Below are positions 31,940 to 43,199 of a stretch of 64,000 nucleotides of DNA, one piece after another. The stretch spans positions 66,814,556 to 66,878,555 of the forward strand of contig NC_134709.1 in assembly GCF_043290135.1 (NCBI RefSeq). Direction: 5' to 3'. The notes under the pieces were generated by a model. That model was not told the origin of the DNA. It ran no database searches and saw only the letters and a program-made list of their open reading frames with translations. How positions within the stretch are numbered: position 1 is the stretch's first letter; each line of letters starts with the position of its first letter. A program made the translations under genes and the position numbers. This stretch comes from Rhipicephalus microplus. Taxonomy: Eukaryota > Arthropoda > Arachnida > Ixodida > Ixodidae.

Positions 31940-34900
31940 GTGTCGGGTTTTGTGGCGCAAAAGCGACTATGGCTATATTGCGCCAAAGGCTAGATATTTT
32001 TGTGTACAAGAAAAATAATAAAAACAGTTCCTATTATTTTTAGTAATAAGGATCACAGTAGTTTCAGTAAATTTATAGCTTTTAGGAATCTGGTGAGATT
32101 GTTCAGTTTTATTGTAGGGTTTTCGCCAATAAAAAAAACTTGAAGAAATGGTGTTCGTTGATGATATAGGGGTTGAAAAAAAAGTTTCGCTCCCTTTCTA
32201 GTTTTCTACAAGATATCAAAAGATGGTTTACTGTCAAGATTTCTCCACACCTCTGACAAGTCGGTTGTTGCTCCTTACGCAGAATGTAACTATGGGTCAG
32301 GTATGTATGCCCGATTTGTAGTCTGCCCAGAATGACTTCTATGAAACGCTCCTAGTGTCTGCATGACTTCCGTTCTCCAATCGTTGGTTTGACATCACGG
32401 AGTTTGTTAGATTTTTATCCCACTTTAGTTGCCATTGTTTGTTGAGTGATCGCCTCAACGCTGCTACAGAGTTGGTAGCAGGTACTTCAGGGTTTTTTTA
32501 TGGGCAATTTTGTTGCCTTGTTGCACTGTTATTTGCCCTTTCATTTACTTTTATACCGACATGACTTGTGATCCAGCTGAATTTTATAGCTTTCTCTGTT
32601 TCGTTTGCATCTGCGGCGTCTCAATATCTATCCTACATTGGGGAGCCAGTTTTTTTTTATGCGAGTGATTGCAGTGCGCTGAGAGAGTCACTATATATAA
32701 CTGTGATGTGGCTGCTGTCTTCTATTGCTTTCTTTTACGACTGTGTATATCGCGAAGAGTTCAGCAGTAAAAATCGAAGCATGATTCGGTAAGTGTATGC
32801 TCTCTTCCGACTCCACTCCGATAACTCCACAGCCGACATGTTCCTGTGTTTTAGATCCGTCGGTGTAACATTCTGTGAAGCCTTGGTAAGTTTCCTGCAT
32901 AGACTATAACTGCTGTATGATGTGTTCCCTCGGCGTTTCCCTCTTTCTGAGCGTTGTAAACCTAAAGTCACAGATGGCGTGAATACTTTTCCATGGCGGA
33001 ATAGCTTGTGGCTTTTTCCAGACATACAGATAGTTTTCTGGATGATTTAATTTTTGACAAACCTCTTCTAATCTGAGGCAGAACTGTTTTACAGCAGAAG
33101 GCTTATTGGTATATGGGAGTCTTTCCCTGCAATGTGTAACAATGGTAAAACATGGATGTGAGGGTAATGCGTGAACTTTTAGTGCATATGTTGCTAAAAG
33201 TAAACACCGTCTGGCGTCTAGGCATGGTTTGTTAGCCTCTACACGTAGGCTTTCTACTGGGGATGTTCTGTATGTTCCCGTGGCAAGTCGTAGAGCATAG
33301 TTATGAATGGGGTCTAGCTTTCGGAGGTATGATGGTCTTGCTGATCCGTATATAGTACAACCGTAATCAAGGATGCGGCGTACCAATGGTCGATACAGAC
33401 AAAGAATGCATGCCCTATCGGAGTCCCAGCTCATTTTAGAAAGCATCTTTAAATGATGAGACATTTATTTGATTTTGTCTTCAGAGCATTTATATGAGGA
33501 GTAAAACTTAGTGATTTATCAAATATAACACCAAGAAACTTGTGTTCTTTTCTTACGGCATATTCTATTTGTTAAGCCGTAAATTATGGTCCGTCCGGAG
33601 TCCCCTTTTGCGTGAAAACAGCACGGTTGCTATTTTCTCGTTTGAATACCTGAAGCCATTCTTATCTGCCCATTCAGACAGTTTATTTATAGTTTGTTGT
33701 ATCTATCTTTCGCAGGTGTGTATGTTGGAAGAGCGACATGCACTTTGTAGGTCATCCACATATACCGAATGCTCTACAGTACGTGGTGTTTCTTTTGCAA
33801 CGGAATTCATTTTTATAATAAAAAGGGTTGTGCTTAAAATACAGCCCTGTAGTACCCCATTTTCCTGAGTGAAAGTACGCGAGAGGGCAGTGCCAATGTG
33901 AACCATAAAAGTACGATTTGCGAGAAAGTAGAGAATTCTGCTTCTTATTCCCGTATTGGCCAAGTCGCACAGGATTCCGAATCTTCAGGTAGTATCATAA
34001 GCTTTTAAGTCGCAGCAAACTACTAGGCACTGTTGCTTATGTATAAGTGCTTCTCGTGTTGTGTGTTCCAAGCGGACAAGGTGGTCTAATGTTGATCTCG
34101 TTTGTCTAAAACCACACTGGTTAGTGTCTAGGTTACGTTGTTCGAGGATGAACGTGAGCCTGTCATTTATTATCCTTTTGAATGATTTTGCTAAGCAACT
34201 TGTTAAGGCTCTAGGGTGGTAGCTATTGGGTAGAACATGTGGTTTCCTTGTCTTAAGGAAAGGTATGACAACAGCCTTTTTTTCATGCTAGAGGTATAAT
34301 GCCCGTAACCCACACCTTGTTGAAGAACTTGAATGACGCATACGTTCCCCTTTCATATAGGTATTGGATCATAGCGTAGTGGACGTTATCAAGGCCCGGG
34401 GCAGTTTTCTCTCCTGTTTTGAGCACATTTTTTTATTCGTCGATAGTGATTGGGCTGTTATATTCTTCCTTTGTACCACTTTTGGTAGGAAGTTTCTGCT
34501 TTTCTATTTTTGTTTTGTATGATACAAAAGCCGGATGGCAGTTTGCCGAACTGGATATATGTGCTAAATGTTCTCCTAAACTTTTTGCCTGATCTTCGAC
34601 TGTGGTTTGAACACCAGGAGGGGTGAGCAGAGGGATAGCATAGGCTGTGTAACCCCGCTAATTTTTCGGACACCCTGCCATCCTTTTTTGCGTGTTGACG
34701 AGCTATTTATGGAAGATACTTATTTTTGCCAAGACACTTTTTCTGCTTGTTTGCGAATGTAGCGTGCCTGCGATCGAGCTCGTTTGAAGTTTACTAACTT
34801 TGCGTACGTATGGCATCTCCTGAAAGCACCCCATGCTTTGTTTTGTTTCTTCTTCGCAGCACGGTACTCTTTGGTCCACCATGGTTTTCTATGTTTTCGC

Positions 34901-35510
34901 ACTTCTGCCGATGTCTGCGGTATTGATATAGATGCCGCTGCTAGGAGACATATAATAAACTTCTCATTTATTTTGTCTAAGCTCAGACGCTTCCCGTATT
35001 CTTCTTCTAGACAACCATAACTAGTGTAGAGGGTCCAGTTTGTTAAGTGTAGTTTCCGCCTTTACGGTTTATCGGGTAGTGAAATTGGCTGGGTCAGATG
35101 TATCAGGCATGACAGGTGATCTCGCCCGTATGAATTTCAACTTAAGTAGACGTAGAGATCCGATGAGCAGAGAGCTAAGTCAAGACAACTCATCTTTCTT
35201 GTGCTTGCTGTGCAGTAGTTCGAGCCTTTGTGTTAAGGATGCAAATGTCGTTAGTCAGAATGAAGTATTCTATTATTTGCCCCATGGTGTCCGTTGTCAT
35301 GCTGCCTCACATCGAGCTGTGTGCATTAAAGTCGCGTACTAAGATGAAAGGTTTTGGAAGTTGTTCAACGAGTTCTTCCAGGTCTCTAACAGTTACCTGC
35401 GTATGAGGGGGAAGGTATATAGAACAAATGGTTACTATTTTAAATGATACTACACTAACCGTAACCGCTTCCAAATTGGTTTGTAACCGGATGTTCACCC
35501 TCATACTCTC
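31940..35510 (-). mobile_element. Decayed EN-RT-RNase H LINE (LINE-A)
   Basis: The minus-strand domain order is preserved but frames are broken. The endonuclease lies at 35510-34900 (VTICSIYLPPHTQVTVRDL, with LVRDFNAHSSM where LGDFNAH is usual). A linker is near 34900-34720. RT includes NGVLQGCILSTTLF and VYVDDL (33963-33703). The thumb is at 33464-32904 (LYRPLVRRILDYGCTIYGSA), RNase H near 32900-32690 (ECYTDGSKT, FTAELFAIYTV), and a CCHC knuckle near 32300-32200 (CQRCGEILTVNHLLISC). The 3' UTR ends near 31940 with CGCCACAAAACCC. The RT YxDD has Val instead of Ala, which is tolerated in some RTs. Stops and shifts make it inactive. Confidence 0.85.
32904..33464 (-). pseudogene. LINE-A RT thumb and connection region
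   Basis: This is the longest open piece of LINE-A, 186 codons. It carries RPLVRRILDYGCTIYGSARP, YLRKLDPIHNYALRLATGTY and SPVESLRVEANKPCLDARR, the conserved region between RT and RNase H in I/Jockey LINEs. The next piece, in another frame, is RNase H. Confidence 0.8.
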
Positions 35511-35824
35511 AGGAAGGTCCCGGAGCTTCCGACCTGAAGAACAGGTGGAGCTCCGTCGGCCAGGGCTTGACCAAGACCCCGACCACCACCGTTCGCTGTT
35601 TTCAACCCTCAACCTTACAACCTGTAGACATGGTGTGAGTAACAGTGTCAGTTTGGGGGCTAAGGGTCCCGTGGTGACGCCAAGTTCCATTAACTTGATA
35701 GCTCAAGATACCCTTGCGGGCAGCTCAGCTCCGGGGTGTCGCTCCGCATCACACGCCTGCCGAAGCAGACGCCCCTGCAGGAAGAAAAGTAAGGGAAAGG
35801 AAATGAGAGAAAGATAGCGGGACG

Positions 35825-36508
35825 GAAGAGAGAACCCACTAAAACGTCACAAATGTTCGAAGAGGTGGGTCGATCACAAGAACTTCAGGAGGGCCTTCGT
35901 CGCTTTTCGGCGTGAAGCTCAATCTCTCCGGTATTCCAAAATTAATGTTTTGCGGAGTGGCTGGTCGTCGAGGCGTGAGAACACTGCTGACATGCGCTGT
36001 CTGACAGTTGTACTGAGGGCAATGACACAAAATATGTTCGATTGTTTTGTCAGCGCCACAATTTTAACACGCAGCATTGTCTGCCCATCTGATGTGGCAA
36101 GCAAAGGCGTTCGTGTAAGACACACCAAGCCACATGCGGCAAAGAATGGTTGTCAAAGATCTGGATAACTCAGATGGAATGGAAAGTCGTAGGTAAAGGT
36201 GTAGACGGTGAAGACGGGTGTGTAGAAATCTAGACGTGTTCCACAGAGACCTGGTGACATGGTGCGCGAGCGTATTAATCCTTGCTGCTGCGTCACTTCT
36301 TGGCAGTGGAAAGGGACTCATCATGTCATTTTCGTGAGCATCCTTTGCTGCAACGTCGGCATGCTCGTTATCGATGATTCCGCAGTGGATTGGTGACCAT
36401 TAAAAAGTTACATCATGTCCTTTCTGTAGTACTTGCTGATACAATTATCTTGCTTCCAGCACCAATTGGTCTTGAGATCTACGACATAGCACAGTTTGAG
36501 TACAATAT
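35825..36508 (-). mobile_element. LINE-B, RNase H end and C-terminus (3' part of a split element)
   Basis: Minus-strand sequence reads HCGIIDNEHADVAAKDAHEN (the RNase H carboxylate block), then RMWLGVSYTNAFACHIRWAD (C-terminal zinc-binding region), then a tail to about 35840. It is the continuation of 42023-43195 and is separated from it by the gypsy element. Homology to 53368-53975 runs straight across the junction. Confidence 0.85.
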
Positions 36509-36682
36509 TGTCACGTCGCTCCAGGCGTGTCGACAAGGTTTATTGACGTCTGAGCAACAGGGCTCTAACGAAGCGCGTCGGTTGGGCTTGTTTGCCAGAG
36601 CGGGGGCCTACGTGCACTTCTTTCTTTTTTATGGTGTGAGCCTTCACCTTGGCATCTGACCCACTACTAGAAGTAGGTGGCA
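36509..36682 (-). repeat. 3' LTR of the gypsy element
   Basis: 174 bp, plus-strand ends TGTCACGTCG and AGGTGGCA. It is preceded outside by ATAT. Confidence 0.93.
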
Positions 36683-36839
36683 ATATTCCTCCTCAACAAA
36701 AAAAGAAAGAGCATCGTCCCGATGCTGTAAAGTTATTGCGAAAAAACCAAAACAAAGTAGCTTAAACAATAAAAAAGGGCACCAATAATCAAATGTTACA
36801 CGCGATAAGTTCACCAATGATGAGGCAATTGTAGAAGCA

Positions 36840-38017
36840 CAAATAAAAAAAACACAGTAAAAGTGGTCTGTAGGAACGCGCAAAATAAGGCTTTATGCGC
36901 ACCACGTGAACTATGTCAGAGGTCGGTTGTCTTCGTTGTACCCATCGTGACGACGTAGCGTCCGGAACCACTTCTTAATTTACGTCACTCACGCGGCGTA
37001 ATACTTCACATGGACCGAAGTATCTGCTGAGCAACTTTTTGGAGAAGCCACGGTGACGAACAGGGGTCCAAATCCAAACTTGGTCTCCCGGAATGTAAGA
37101 TACGTCATTGTGACGCATATTATAACGTCGTGCATCGACCTGTTGCTGCTGACTAATGTGTAGCCGGGCGAGCTGGCGAGTTTCCTCGGCACGCTCTGCA
37201 AATTCTTCTGCGTCAGTTGTCAATTGATCGGTGTCTTCACAGGGAAGCATCGCATCCAGCATCGTCTGAACTTCATGGCCGTAGAGAAGGCGAAACGGTG
37301 TAAATCGGGTTGTTTCTTGAACGGCGGTGTTAGAAGCGAGCGTCACATAAGGCAAAATGCGATCCCATGTTTTGTGTTGGACGTCGATGTACATGGAGAT
37401 CATGTTTGTGACTGTCTTATTTAGTCGCTCGGTTAAGCCGCTGCTCTGCGGATGGTAAGCAGTCGTCGTTCGATGCCTAGTGTTACTTAGTCGAAAAAAT
37501 TCATCAATAAGTTGTGCAGTGAATGCTGTTCCTCTGTCGGTGTTATCACTGTAGAGAGAGAACCGTGGCGCAGAACAATGTGGCACATGAACTGTGCTAC
37601 TTCAGAAGCCGTGGCTCGTGTTATCGCCTGTGTCTCAGCATAGCGGCTCAAATAGTTAGTTGAAACAATAACCGATTTGTTGCCGTCAGACGATAAAGGA
37701 AATGGGCCGAGAATGCCCATGCTGACTTGGTTAAATGGCTTGTGGGGTGGATCAATTGGCTGAAGTAATCCAGCCGGCTTGCTTGGTGGCGACTTTCGAC
37801 GCTGGCATTCATGACAGCTTTTGGCGTACTGCTTCACGCTTGCTGAAAGTCCGGGCCAGTAGTACGCCTCAATCACCCTCGCGAACGTTCGCGAGTAACC
37901 TAGATGACCAGATGTGGGCTCGTCATGACACGCGGAGAGAACTTCGTCCCGCATGTCCTTGGGAACGACGAGGAGGCAAGCGCGGCTCGTAGAATGGGCG
38001 TTTTTTGTACAGGACAT
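36840..38017 (-). pseudogene. Gypsy integrase, broken
   Basis: Integrase inserts the cDNA. The HHCC finger is present (CHDEPTSGHLGYS...CHECQRRK, 37920-37790). The core should begin with an Asp before LGPFP, but here it is VSMGILGPFP, so the first catalytic Asp is Gly. The second Asp block, DRGTAFTAQL, is reached only after a frame change near 37545, where the upstream frame reads ITPTEEQHS. The Glu block SSGLTERLNKTV is intact. A basic C-terminal domain follows (SYIPGDQVWIWTPVRHRGFS) and the protein ends near VRIKPYF at about 36890, after an in-frame stop near 36975. Two overlapping frames of 176 and 203 codons cover it. Confidence 0.88.
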
Positions 38018-38134
38018 TATCTCGGAGACAGAAAGACGTCACGACGCGAGATAGATGGCGAGGTATAACGGCGCTATGACCCTCCAGATAGTCGATGAGC
38101 GGTCGAGTCTCTTCGCCTTCTCGCTGGCGTCTGC

Positions 38135-38935
38135 TCAAGTCAGATCAGCTGAGGGCACCCCGGAAACGGTCATCATCTCTTCTTTTTGATTGATTAAAGG
38201 TATTGGTGCACGCGACAGTGTATCAGCTTTTTTATGCTTCCGTCCAGACCTATATACGATGGTCACATCAAATTCCTGTAGACGCAAGCTCCATCGGGCC
38301 AGTCGTCCAGAAGGATCACGTATGTTTACCAACCAGCAGATGGCACGGTGGTCCGTCACCACTTTAAATGGACGACTATAGAGGTACGGGCGAAACTTGG
38401 TGATCGCCCACACTACTGCGAGACACTCTTTCTCTGTGGCCGTGTAATTCACCTTGGTACGTGACAGTGAGCGGCAGGCATAGGCTATGACTCGTTCTTT
38501 GCCGTGTTGATGCTGGACGAGCACTGCGCCGAGGCCAACGTTACTGGCGACAGTGTGCAGCTCTGTGTCAGCATCATCGTCAAAATGCGCAAGAACAGGG
38601 GCTGACTGCATCCGCTGTCGTAGCTCGGCAAAAGAAGCCTGTTGCTCGGTATCCCATACAAACGGTGTGTCGTCGCGTGTAAGGCGAGTCAAGGGTTCCG
38701 CTATCTTCGAAAACCCTCTAATAATTCGTCGATAGTAGGCGCACAAGCCCAGAAAGCGCCGAACAGCCTTTTTGTCTGTAGGATGCGGAAACGCAGCTAC
38801 AGCGGCAAGTTTGTCGGGGTCGGGTTGGACTCCTTTCGCGTTGACTACATGGCATAGGAATTTGAGCTCTTCATAACCAAAGTGACACTTCTGCGGTTTG
38901 AGTGTAAGATCTGCTGATTGGATAGCCTGTAGCAC
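38135..38935 (-). pseudogene. Gypsy RT C-terminus and RNase H
   Basis: This 266-codon frame starts in the RT (LKPQKCHFGYEELKFLCHVV, GVQPDPDKLAAVAAFPHP, RRFLGLCAYYRRIIRGFS) and continues into RNase H (SNVGLGAVLVQHQHGKERVI, SRTKVNYTATEKECLAVVWA, FKVVTDHRAICWL, RLQEFDVTIVYRSGRKHKKA). The usual Asp in the DASDxGLGAVL block is replaced (TVASNVGLG), which suggests loss of an RNase H carboxylate. It ends at a stop before the integrase frame. Confidence 0.88.
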
Positions 38936-38939
38936 ACTC

Positions 38940-40155
38940 CTGAGGCGGTGAAGATGTTTCTAGAAGGTTCCAGAAAAAATGACAACATCAAGGTATACGA
39001 GACAAGTTTGCCACTTCAGACCAGTAAGCACAGTGTCCACCATTCGCTGGAAAGTTCCGGGCGCTGAGCAGAAACCAAAAGTAAGAACTCGAAATTCATA
39101 CAGGCCATCAGGGGTCACAAAGGCCGTTTTCTCACGATATCGCTCGTCACCCTAATCTGCCAGTACCCGTTTTTTAAATCCTAAGAGGAAAAATAGTGGA
39201 CGCGGCGTAATCTGTCTAACGAGTCGTCGATGCGTGGCAGCAGGTATACGTCCTTTTTAGTCATGATGTTCAGCTTCAGGTAATCGACGCAAAAACGTAG
39301 CGTTCCGTCTTTCTTCTTGACTAGGACGACCGGAGAGGACCACGCACTGTTGGAAGGCTCGACGATGCCGTCGTCAAGCATTTCTCGAGCTTGCATACGA
39401 ATGGCTTCTCGTTCCTTCGCTGACATGCGGTAAGGCTGTTGGTGTACTGGGCGGGCATCGTCGTAAGTGATGATTCTGTGCCTAGTGATCGAAGTCTGGC
39501 GCACCTTAGAGGAAATAGCGAAGCATGACTTGAATTCAAGCAAGAGTTTTCGCAGTGCTGTCTGGTTTTCTGGTGTGAGGTTAGAATTAATATCGATACT
39601 GTTTAGAGACGTATCGGTGGCCTCCACTGCGTCGGACGAGAAGCAGATGGGAACGGTTTCTAATTCATCTGCAAACGCTAACGAAGTGCCCCGGAAAAGG
39701 TGTCGGTGTTCGTTGCTGAAATTTGTAACGAGCAGTTGAGATCGTCCATAACGTAGCTGTATGATACTCCTAGCCACACAAACACCTTGAGTCAGCAGGT
39801 GTGCAAAATTACTTTCTGCAATCGCTTCACCATTTCGCAATCCACAGCATGTGACATCGACTATAAGACCAGCTCTTGGAGGAAGCGTTATACTTTCAGC
39901 AGAAACACGAAGAACGTCAGCACGCTGTTGGTCGTCCTGCGTGTCGATTGCTTGGTCGGCTGAGAAGGTGATGCGATTCTCTTGAAGATCAATGACAGCT
40001 CCATACTCCTGGAGGAAGTCAACACCCAGAATAACGTCGCGTGAACCTTTACGGAGCACAAGGAAATTTGCTACAAAAGTATAACCGCAGACCTGAACTC
40101 TACTAGTGCAGGTTCCAAGCGGAGAGACGGTGTGGCCACCAGCTGTTCGAATCAT
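38940..40155 (-). pseudogene. Gypsy protease C-terminus and RT N-terminal half, YLDD damaged
   Basis: The frame at 40155-39181 includes the protease flap region (RDVILGVDFLQEYGAVIDL), a linker, then RT (EPSNSAWSSPVVLVKKKDGT, RFCVDYLKLNIMTKKDVYLL). It stops at 39181, but recognisable RT continues in broken frames to 38960. There the active site reads VYLDVVIFS: one GAT codon is missing relative to the YLDD pattern, so one catalytic Asp is absent. A TAG follows at 38960-38962. RT copies the element RNA into cDNA; this copy cannot. Confidence 0.88.
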
Positions 40156-40337
40156 GGAGCCATGCCAGGGCGTGATTGCCTTTTTAGTTGTCTGGTCATT
40201 TTCCCGCTTAGTATCGAATAGTCAGCCCCGGTATCAACTAAAGCACTTACTGCATAGCCGTCCATCAGCACCGGTATAACCAGAGAAAGCCACACATATC
40301 GCTCAGTCGAATCTACACCCTTTCCTCTTAGCGTCAA
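40152..40337 (-). pseudogene. Gypsy aspartic protease
   Basis: 61 codons with VLMDGYAVSALVDTGADYSI, the DTG active site of retroelement proteases, followed by LSGKMTRQLKR. The usual pattern is a Gag-Pol fusion. Here the frame ends just as the next one (40155 downwards) begins, with a 4-base overlap. Confidence 0.85.
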
Positions 40338-40360
40338 TCGGAAGTCTTCAGCACGTCGAC

Positions 40361-41694
40361 TGTCAGCGACCTCGCCTCCAAGGGTCGCTTGCGTTAGTTT
40401 TCCCGGCGGGGACTGGGGGACCGTGCGCCAGCATGTCGCATGGGCGAAGACGAAAAGCGCCTCGGCGACGGTGAGCGTGACTGCCGTTTAGAAGACAGTG
40501 GTATGCGCTGTTGAGCCAGGTAGTTCTCAATGTCCCGGGGTCGCTGGTCATACCGAGGAGGCGCTGAATATACTGAAAAGCCGCGCAGCCTGAGGCGCCG
40601 GTATGGACACTGGTGGTACAAATGGTCCACTTCACCGCAGTGGAAGCACAGAGGTCGGCGATGAGGAGTGCGCCAAACATCAGATTTCCGAGGCGAAGCG
40701 CGTCTGTCGTCAAGGTAGTGTGCTGGTTGTTCCGCTAGATGTACAGGGCTGGCGTAAACGAGGGGTGGGAGCATGCGTGTGTTCTCTTAGTACCGTAGAG
40801 GCTGCGCCGACTGAAGTGAAACCATAGGAGGTGCCTGAAGAAACAGCGGAGAAGAGGAAGCTGGGCGCCTTAAGGCTTTCACATAGGTCGCACGGTGGTA
40901 GTCAGCCGGGGCGGGTGTGGCGTTATGAAGATTCACAGGGTCACGAAGGGCATGATGCAGCTCGCTCTTGACGATGCTTGCAATGCAACTCACCGTAGGT
41001 AGTGGTGGTGCGGCAGCCTTTTGCAGCTCCTCGCGTACTATAGAGCGGATAAGGTCGCGCAGACACTCGGTGTTGCTCCCAATAGTCGTGAAAACTTGAG
41101 CGGTGAACATGTTCACTTGCCGCTCATATAGGGTGAATCGATGCTGAAGCATGTTTTTCATCGTGACGGCTTCGTACAAAAACTCGGTGACCGTGTTCGG
41201 AGGGCTCCGTACAAGGTCAGCGAAAGGTGCTCCTTAACTCCCCGCATCAGGGGACGCAACTTCTTTTCCTCTGTCATACTCGGATCAGCCCGTCGGAACA
41301 GGCGCGTCATATCTTCCACATAGGTCATGACAGCTTCATTGGGCATCTGGATGCGGGCCTGGATCGCTCGCTCCGCTCATTCATGGTGATCAGCACTTCT
41401 GTAAGTATCCAACAGCCGGCGGCGGAATTCGTGCAACGATGTCATCTGTTCCTCATGATTCATGTACCAGGTACGTTCTCCATCCTCCAAATAGAAGTAC
41501 ACACGCTGTAGTTTGGCCGCGTCGTTCCAATAGTTCGAAGCAGCCACGTGCTCGAAGTCGACCAACCAGTCCTCGACGTCTTTGAGCTCGGTACCATGAA
41601 ACGGTGTCGGAACCTGTGGACTTTCGAGGGCGTACCGAGTCACCGTGGGGTTTTTCGTACCTGTTAAAGTGGTTTGAACGGACGTGCTCATCAT
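40361..41694 (-). pseudogene. Gypsy Gag, in four broken frames
   Basis: Gag pieces in order are 41694-41377 (STSVQTTLTGTKN, then PTPFHGTELKDVEDWLVDFE and RTWYMNHEEQ), 41346-41158 (EAVMTYVEDMTRLFRRADPS), 41179-40787 (KNMLQHRFTLYERQVNMFTA), and 40774-40394 with the nucleocapsid knuckle CFHCGEVDHLYHQCPY and an Arg/Ser-rich tail. The Met near 41694 is the likely start because it follows the leader. At least three frame changes separate the pieces. Confidence 0.88.
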
Positions 41695-41848
41695 ACTGAT
41701 GTGAACTGTAAGGTCAGTTTAGGGTGGTAATCCCTTGATCCTGTGGCTTGTCCGATGAACGGGAGTATTGACTCGCACTGGGCTTGTGGTGCCGCTTCCA
41801 GGAGGGCTCTGAAACATCCGTGAGGGGCTACCCCGCACCTCCACCAAT

Positions 41849-42022
41849 TGTCACGTCGCTCCAGGGGTGTCGACAAGGTTTATTGACGTCTGAGCAACAG
41901 GGCTCTAACCAAGCGCGTTGGTTGGGCTTGTTTGCCAGAGCGGGGGTCCACGCGCACTTCCTTCTTTTTTGTGGTGTGAGCCTTCGCCTTGGCATACGAC
42001 CCACTACTAGAAGTAGATGGCA
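41849..42022 (-). repeat. 5' LTR of the gypsy element
   Basis: 174 bp with the same TG...CA ends as the other LTR; it is followed by ATAT at 42023-42026. Confidence 0.93.
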
Positions 42023-43195
42023 ATATATAGCTGGTTTCTAATCGGTGAAAATGCACCATATTATAGGTGCTTTTTTATTAATCCTGCGGAGTGCACAGCA
42101 TGCAAGCTCTGCGGCTGTCGTGGTTGTTTTGTGAGACGTTCGCAAGTAGATCGTTTCAGCTTTTGCTGGGAAGATCACATCTCCGGCAGATCCGCTAACA
42201 TTAGTCGAACCATCCGTACAAATTTTAACGTGGTGTTAGTATCTTTCGTGCAGCATATGTGGAGTCAGCTGCTTCGAAGATAATATCGAGATGTCCGCCT
42301 TTTTGCGAACTCCTGGCACTGTCAAGCGTAGGTTTGGACGGTCTAAACACCAAGGAGGTGACTGGCCTGCTGGAAGGCACTCACGGTAACTCAATACTCT
42401 CTTGCAGAAGGAGGCACTCGGTTGGTCTTCTGGAAGCGAAGTGAGGTGGTGGGCAGGGGTGCGAGCAAGGTGCCTAATATGCGCTCGAAGCACCTACAGA
42501 ATAATGTACACTGAGCCCGGATGATCCTTGGCGATTGCCATAGTCTTCGCTGTGGATGAGCAGCGTGGTAATGCAAGACAAACTCTGAGTGCCTTACCCT
42601 GGGTGTTTTCGATTGTGCGTATGCTACTTTTGCAGGTGTTTGTCAAAACAGGTAAGCTACCACAGGTACCCCAGGAACAACGTCCTGTATAGCTGCAACA
42701 CTGCCTGTACTGACGTGCCCCACTCTTTTCCTCCGAGCAAGTTGAAAAGTTGGGAAATGGCTGTTAGGCGCTTTTGCAGAAGGCCCACATGAGGACTCCA
42801 GCAGAGATTTCGATAAATGGTGACCCCCAATAACCTGTGTGTGCGCGTGTAGCAGACAATTTGTTCATTGATGGTGATGAGATATGACGTCATTGCCTTT
42901 CGCGTGAACGCAACCAACGCCGATTTGTCTGCGGAAATCTCGAGGCTTTGCTCTTGAAGTTACGCCGAAATAGAGTTCACAGCTTTCTGAAGTTTCACAC
43001 GTATCGACGGATGTGTTAAACTAGTTGTCGAAACTCCAATATCGTCTGCATAGATAGATATATGCACAGACTCTGGTATAGTTTCCACGACGCTGATCAT
43101 GACAAGACTGAATAGTGTGGGGCTCAATACCTTGGGGACCACCATGGTGTATGTAATGCTCAAATGCCGGCCCACCTCAGGTAGAAAGCGAACAA
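42023..43195 (-). mobile_element. LINE-B, RT to RNase H (5' part of the split element)
   Basis: Minus-strand pieces are YTMVVPKVLSPTLFSLV and ISIYADDIG (43175-42960), HRLLGVTIYRNLCWSPHVGL (42917-42657), LRAHIRHLARTPAHHLTSLP (42493) and RNase H (TTTAAELA, then FTD-KPA near 42040). The gypsy element interrupts immediately after this last block. The 5' end is truncated near 43195. Stops in the RNase H segment show decay. The catalytic YADD is intact. Confidence 0.85.
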
Positions 43196-43199
43196 TGGA

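Larger units (their letters stand above)
36509..42022 (-). mobile_element. Complete Ty3/gypsy LTR retrotransposon, 5.5 kb, inside LINE-B
   Basis: Direct 174-bp LTRs at 36509-36682 and 41849-42022 both run TG...CA and differ at about 12 positions by eye. ATAT at 36505-36508 and 42023-42026 is the target duplication. On the minus strand the order is LTR, TGG-type primer-binding site (41848 downwards, ATTGGTGGAGGTGCGGGG), gag, protease, RT, RNase H, integrase, purine-rich tract (GAGGAGGAATAT), LTR. No env-like frame is present. Several frameshifts and lost catalytic residues make it defective. Confidence 0.93.
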
